DNA of 64,000 bases from Parasponia andersonii (Eukaryota > Streptophyta > Magnoliopsida > Rosales > Cannabaceae): NCBI GenBank assembly GCA_002914805.1, contig JXTB01000124.1:409010-473009 (forward strand), given 5' to 3'. Below the pieces are notes generated by a model. That model saw only the letters and a list, made by a program, of their open reading frames with translations, was not told where the DNA came from and ran no database searches. The translations under genes and the position numbers were made by a program. Shown here piece by piece: positions 60,496-64,000 of this stretch (positions are counted from its first letter, which is position 1; each line of letters begins with the position of its first letter).

Positions 60496-61690
60496 CTGTA
60501 GATGAGGGGTGGAACCCAATACCTGGCGTTGGGAAACCTGCCTGCAGACCCCCAGGAAGCGAGGTTGATCAGACTGAATGCTATCAGATATTCGATGGTG
60601 GGGGGACGACTATACAGGAGATCAATGATGGGACCAATGTTGAGGTGCGTAGGTCCCGTCGAGGCGCAGAAGCTGATGGAGGAAATCTACGAGGGAGCAT
60701 GCGGCAACCACTCTGGTGGACGTAGCCTCGCCCACAAGGCCTTGACGGTTGGATACTTTTGGTCATACATGACGACCGAGGTAACCCAATTTGTCAAGAA
60801 ATATGACAACTGCCAGAGGTCCGCCCCCATAAAGTGCCAACCTGTGGAGGAACTCCATTCGAACATAACTCCTTAGCCGTTCGCTAAATGGGGCCTGGAC
60901 ATCATCGGAGAGCTCCCCAAAAGTCTAAGGGAAAGAAGGTACGTCTTGCTGGCTATCGATTATTTCACTAAATGGGTAGAGGCTAAAGCCTACACGACTA
61001 TTAATAATCTGCCGATATGGAATACCGAAGGAGATACATGTTGATCATGGCACGCAGTTCCAAAACGCTAAGCTTAAGGAGCTGTGTGAGTTGTATGATA
61101 TAAGGCTCAGCTTCTCATCCGTAAACTACCCTTAAGGGAACGGCCAGGTAGAGACAACAAACAAGGCCATATTCAGCAATATTAAGAAGAACTTACGGGA
61201 GGCTAAAGACAGGTGGTTAGAGGAGCTACCGGCTGTTGTGTGGGACCATCGAACTATAGAGTGGAGATTAACGGGAAGAACACCATTCACCATGGTCTAC
61301 GGGTCGGAGGCTGTGATCCCGACTGAGATTGGCCTCCCGACTCTTCGCTCCAAAGTGGTAAGAGACACCTCACTAAACGAGCATCAGCTAAGCCACAACA
61401 CAGACCTCCTGGAAGAAACAAGGAACATGGCCCTGGTTCACCTGGCCTCGTACCACCAGTAGGCCAGGTCTTACTATGCAAAGAAGGTTAGCGCTCGTCA
61501 ATGTAACGCCGGGGATTGGGTCTTAAAGGTCAGAACAGGGAATCCCTCGAAGCTAGACTCTAACTGGGTCGGGCCCTATGAGGTGATCAAGGCGCTTGAC
61601 AATGGCGCATATATCCTAAAAGAACTCAAGACTGGGAAGAGCCTACCAAACACGTGGAATGCCCAACACTTGAAAAAGTACCACGTGTGA
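60496..61690 (+). pseudogene. Gypsy integrase, broken
   Basis: The zinc-binding region is degenerate, with CxxC in KYDNCQRSAP. The core has KWGLDIIGELPKS (first Asp), VDHGTQFQNAKLKEL (second Asp) and GNGQVETTNKAI (Glu). About 12 residues expected before YGIPKEIHVDHG are missing near 61010 and the frame shifts there. TAG replaces Trp before PFAKWG, and stops at 61132 and 61460 interrupt the rest. The C-terminus ends AQHLKKYHV at 61690. Confidence 0.87.
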
Positions 61691-61858
61691 TATGCATGTA
61701 AATGCTGTGAGATAGATGTAAATGCTTATATTATTGAGCAACTTAATTCCAAAACAGGTCAGGTTTTCTACTACACGAACTGATCCTTTGGATTGCTATA
61801 AATAAGGGTATGCCCCTAGTGCCAGACTCTATGAACTACTCGCGCAAATAAAGAATAT
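61691..61858 (+). other. Start of the 3' untranslated region of the Tat element
   Basis: Non-coding AT-richer sequence between the pol stop and the 112-bp array. Confidence 0.6.
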
Positions 61859-62530
61859 ATTATGGGAACCAAATCGCGCAATAAAATGCTTGCGGATGGC
61901 CCGAGAAAACATACGAAGAGGAATGAGTTGCGCAATCAAAAACTTACCAGCAGACCTCGAAAATGATTGTACTATGGGAATCACATCGTGCAATAAAATG
62001 CTTGCCGATGGCCCGAGAAAACGTACAAAGAGGAATGAGCTATGCAGTCAAAAACTTACCAGCAGACCTCGAAAACGATCGTACTATGGGAATCACATTG
62101 TACAATAAAATGCTTGACGATGGCCCAAGAAAACGTACAAAGAGGAATGAGCTGCGCAATCAAAAACTTGCCAGTAGACCTCGAAAATGATCGTACTATA
62201 GGAATCACATCGTGCAATAAAATACTTGCCAATGGCCCGAGAAAACGTACAAAGAGGAATGAGCTGTGCAACTAAAAACTTGCCAACAGACCTCGAAAAT
62301 GATCATACTATGGGAATCACATCGTGCAACAAAATACTTGCCGATGGCCTGAAAAAATGTACAAGGAGGAATGAGCTGCGCAACCGAAACTTGCTAGCCG
62401 GCCCCATCAAGAATCGTACTACGGGGATCACGTCGCTCGCCAACAACCCGAGAGGATGTATGAAAGGCGATAGGTTGCGCGATGAAAACTTGCGGCCAGC
62501 CCTCAAGGAATACTTGCAGGACGGGAAAAG
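61859..62530 (+). repeat. 112-bp tandem array in the 3' region of the Tat element
   Basis: The landmark ATAAAATGCTTG (or a variant) occurs at 61881, 61993, 62105, 62217 and 62329, exactly 112 bp apart. A sixth, diverged unit follows to about 62530. Overlapping short frames run through it in several phases because 112 is not a multiple of three. Confidence 0.93.
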
Positions 62531-62544
62531 AGTTAGGGGATAAG

Positions 62545-62780
62545 ACCCCTCCTAGAGAGCACCTTAGCTATGCCAAAGCCAAAGGAAAGTGGGGCCAGGA
62601 TCTACTCGTTGAAAGTAGATCCTCCCTAAGGAGCACCTTAGCTATGAAAAAAGCCAAAGGAAAACAAGGCCAGGGTCCACCCGTTGGAAGTATACCCTCC
62701 CCAGAGAGTGCTTTAGCTACGCATGGACTGGAAATAAACGGAGCTAGGGCCTACCCGTTGGAAGTAAGCCAAGACAAGAC
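62545..62780 (+). repeat. Second tandem array, about 74-75 bp period
   Basis: GAGCACCTTAGCTATG occurs at 62557 and 62631, and the variant GAGTGCTTTAGCTACG at 62706. Each is followed by a block like CCGTTGGAAGTA. Confidence 0.85.
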
Positions 62781-63422
62781 CCAGCACGAAAACATAAATT
62801 AAAACCGAATTATGTCTATTATTGCAAAAAATACAAAATACGTAGTCGACAGGGATGCGAACCCAGAAGCTCTATTTGAAAGTATCAGGTCTTGGACGGA
62901 CTCGCAGGGACATGTTGGAGTGGTAACGCCTTGTTTGCTCCTCATAAGAGCCGAGCCCAGGCCTCTTCCTTTGCAGCTACGGATCCAAGCAATGATCGAT
63001 CAATCCCTGGAACTGGTTCCTAGCGTGTTCCTACTTAGAGTCGGAGAAGTCCAGCCACACGTGCGGGTCGAACTCTGCCAAGATAAGTCATAACAGAAAT
63101 TATACATCCTCAAAGCCGGACGAGCCAGAACTCACATCCCGATCTCCAGAGCTAATCTTGTCAATCATAGCACGAGGGGAATTCGCTAAATACTCGAAAT
63201 CATATACGATTGAGCCAGACCCAGAGGTCGGCTGCACTACTGACAAGGAAATGACATCGTATATGATATCCGACCCTGACCATGAATACAGGCGGCAAAA
63301 AAAAGAAGGGAATAAACGTGAGAAAAATGCACTGTTTCTATCATTTAAACTAGTGTTTACAACAAAGGTCAGCTTTACATAACGCAGTTAGTACTTTACA
63401 AATACACAAAGAATGAGAGGCC
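62781..63422. other. Non-coding part of the Tat 3' region
   Basis: Two plus-strand frames (62812-63093 and 63158-63382) both begin MSIIA but show no recognisable domain. They are more likely non-coding sequence between the arrays and the antisense frame. Confidence 0.5.
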
Positions 63423-64000
63423 CTAGTTACCACCGACGAGGGGAGCACTACCAGCTTCAGCGCTTGGACCAACTTCGACAGAGGGCAATGTAATGGGGTC
63501 AAAATCGTCGCTAGACAAAACGACCGCACCAGACCCTCCGCCAGTTGAGGCGCCAAGACCAGGCTGACCGCCATAAACCTCCGCGGCTTGTTCTGGTAGA
63601 CTGGAAGTGGGGACAATTTCCTTGGAAAAAGAGGCAGATGTAGAGGGCCCGTCTTTTTCTTCGTTGAGCATCTTCAGCAGATCAGCAGGGTACACGATGT
63701 TGATCACATCCCTTAACTACTGCATATAGTGCCTGACGGAATAATGGTCCCTCTCGATGCCTTTCTGCTCATCAAACTGGTCTGGCGTTACCACCTCCGC
63801 GTGGCTTTCGAATTTCCTGTTCTCCCAGCCAGACCTGTAGCTCTCTACAGAAAGGACATCCACCTACCTCTGGTATCTTGTCTTTAGCTTCTCTACGTCC
63901 ACCAGCCTATCCCTCAGTGCCGCCAGCCTTAACTCTGCTTGCCGCTACGAGAAGTCAACCAAAAGAATGTTAATATCAGCAAGGTCTTCACCGTGCTTGC
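63423..64000 (-). pseudogene. Antisense reading-frame remnant of the Tat element
   Basis: On the minus strand one frame runs from the window edge to TAG at 63423-63425, interrupted by three in-frame TAG codons. It contains the coiled-coil-like RQAELRLAALRDRLVDVEKL, then a Glu/Lys-rich part (EEKDGPSTSASFSKE) and a Gly/Ser/Ala-rich acidic tail ending LVGGN. Tat-lineage elements are known to carry additional antisense frames between pol and the 3' LTR; the position and coiled-coil character fit. The function of such proteins is unknown to me and this copy is broken. Confidence 0.5.

Larger units (their letters stand above)
55181..64000 (+). mobile_element. Tat-lineage Ty3/gypsy retrotransposon, decayed, running off the window
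   Basis: Order: LTR, gag, protease, RT, RNase H, a second RNase H, integrase, then a long 3' region with tandem repeats and an antisense frame. RT before integrase defines Ty3/gypsy. The second RNase H and the 3' arrays are features of the Tat/Ogre lineage. Composition is clearly GC-richer than its surroundings. Many stops, frameshifts, a duplication in protease and a deletion in integrase make it inactive. No 3' LTR was found before 64000, so the right end is outside. Confidence 0.88.

Noticed and set aside
61890..62543. Several overlapping frames of about 70-105 codons
   Set aside because: They are the same 112-bp repeat read in successive frames, not genes.
61859..62780. CRISPR-like array
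   Set aside because: Plant retrotransposon 3' tandem repeats; units are contiguous without unique spacers.

Overview
The window is plant nuclear DNA, almost certainly from a eudicot. It is AT-rich, its genes have GT-AG introns, and its protein families are plant families (U-box/ARM ligase, EAR-type QALGGH zinc finger, class III peroxidase, GASA peptide, SIRE-type copia and Tat-type gypsy retrotransposons). I cannot name the species. All annotation is by eye; no database search was run.

Six host genes look intact. They are a single-exon U-box/ARM E3 ligase of the PUB38-41 type (8907-10559, +), a four-exon HhH-GPD DNA glycosylase resembling Arabidopsis At3g47830 (13472-15226, +), a single-exon QALGGH C2H2 zinc-finger regulator (16510-16986, +), a two-exon class III peroxidase (17655-19266, -), a fifteen-exon GH47 mannosidase-like protein of the MNS5/EDEM group (35827-40572, +) and a four-exon GASA/snakin peptide (42923-44191, +). 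They do not form an evident pathway. The neighbourhood is ordinary plant genes separated by long AT-rich, transposon-rich DNA.

The rest is mostly mobile DNA. Positions 1-802 hold the 3' end of a decayed copia element. A nearly complete SIRE-like copia element lies at 24989-35050. It has TATTA target-site duplications, an iMet-type primer binding site and a purine tract, many stops and frameshifts, and a solo LTR nested in its 3' LTR. From about 55181 to the right edge lies a decayed Tat-lineage gypsy element with two RNase H domains, a 112-bp tandem array after pol and an antisense reading-frame remnant. Its 3' LTR is not in the window. Smaller elements include three related inverted-repeat elements embedded in TA microsatellites, two elements with long imperfect inverted repeats, a MITE-like element, a tRNA-like (SINE-like) relic, two clusters of a TGTCGTT motif and several AT-rich tandem arrays.

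I found no convincing new biological system. The most useful leads are an in-frame GC-AG intron in the mannosidase gene that could be retained, the (TA)n-associated repeat family, the 3' array and antisense frame of the Tat element, and repeated GGTCGACC palindromes in the copia element.
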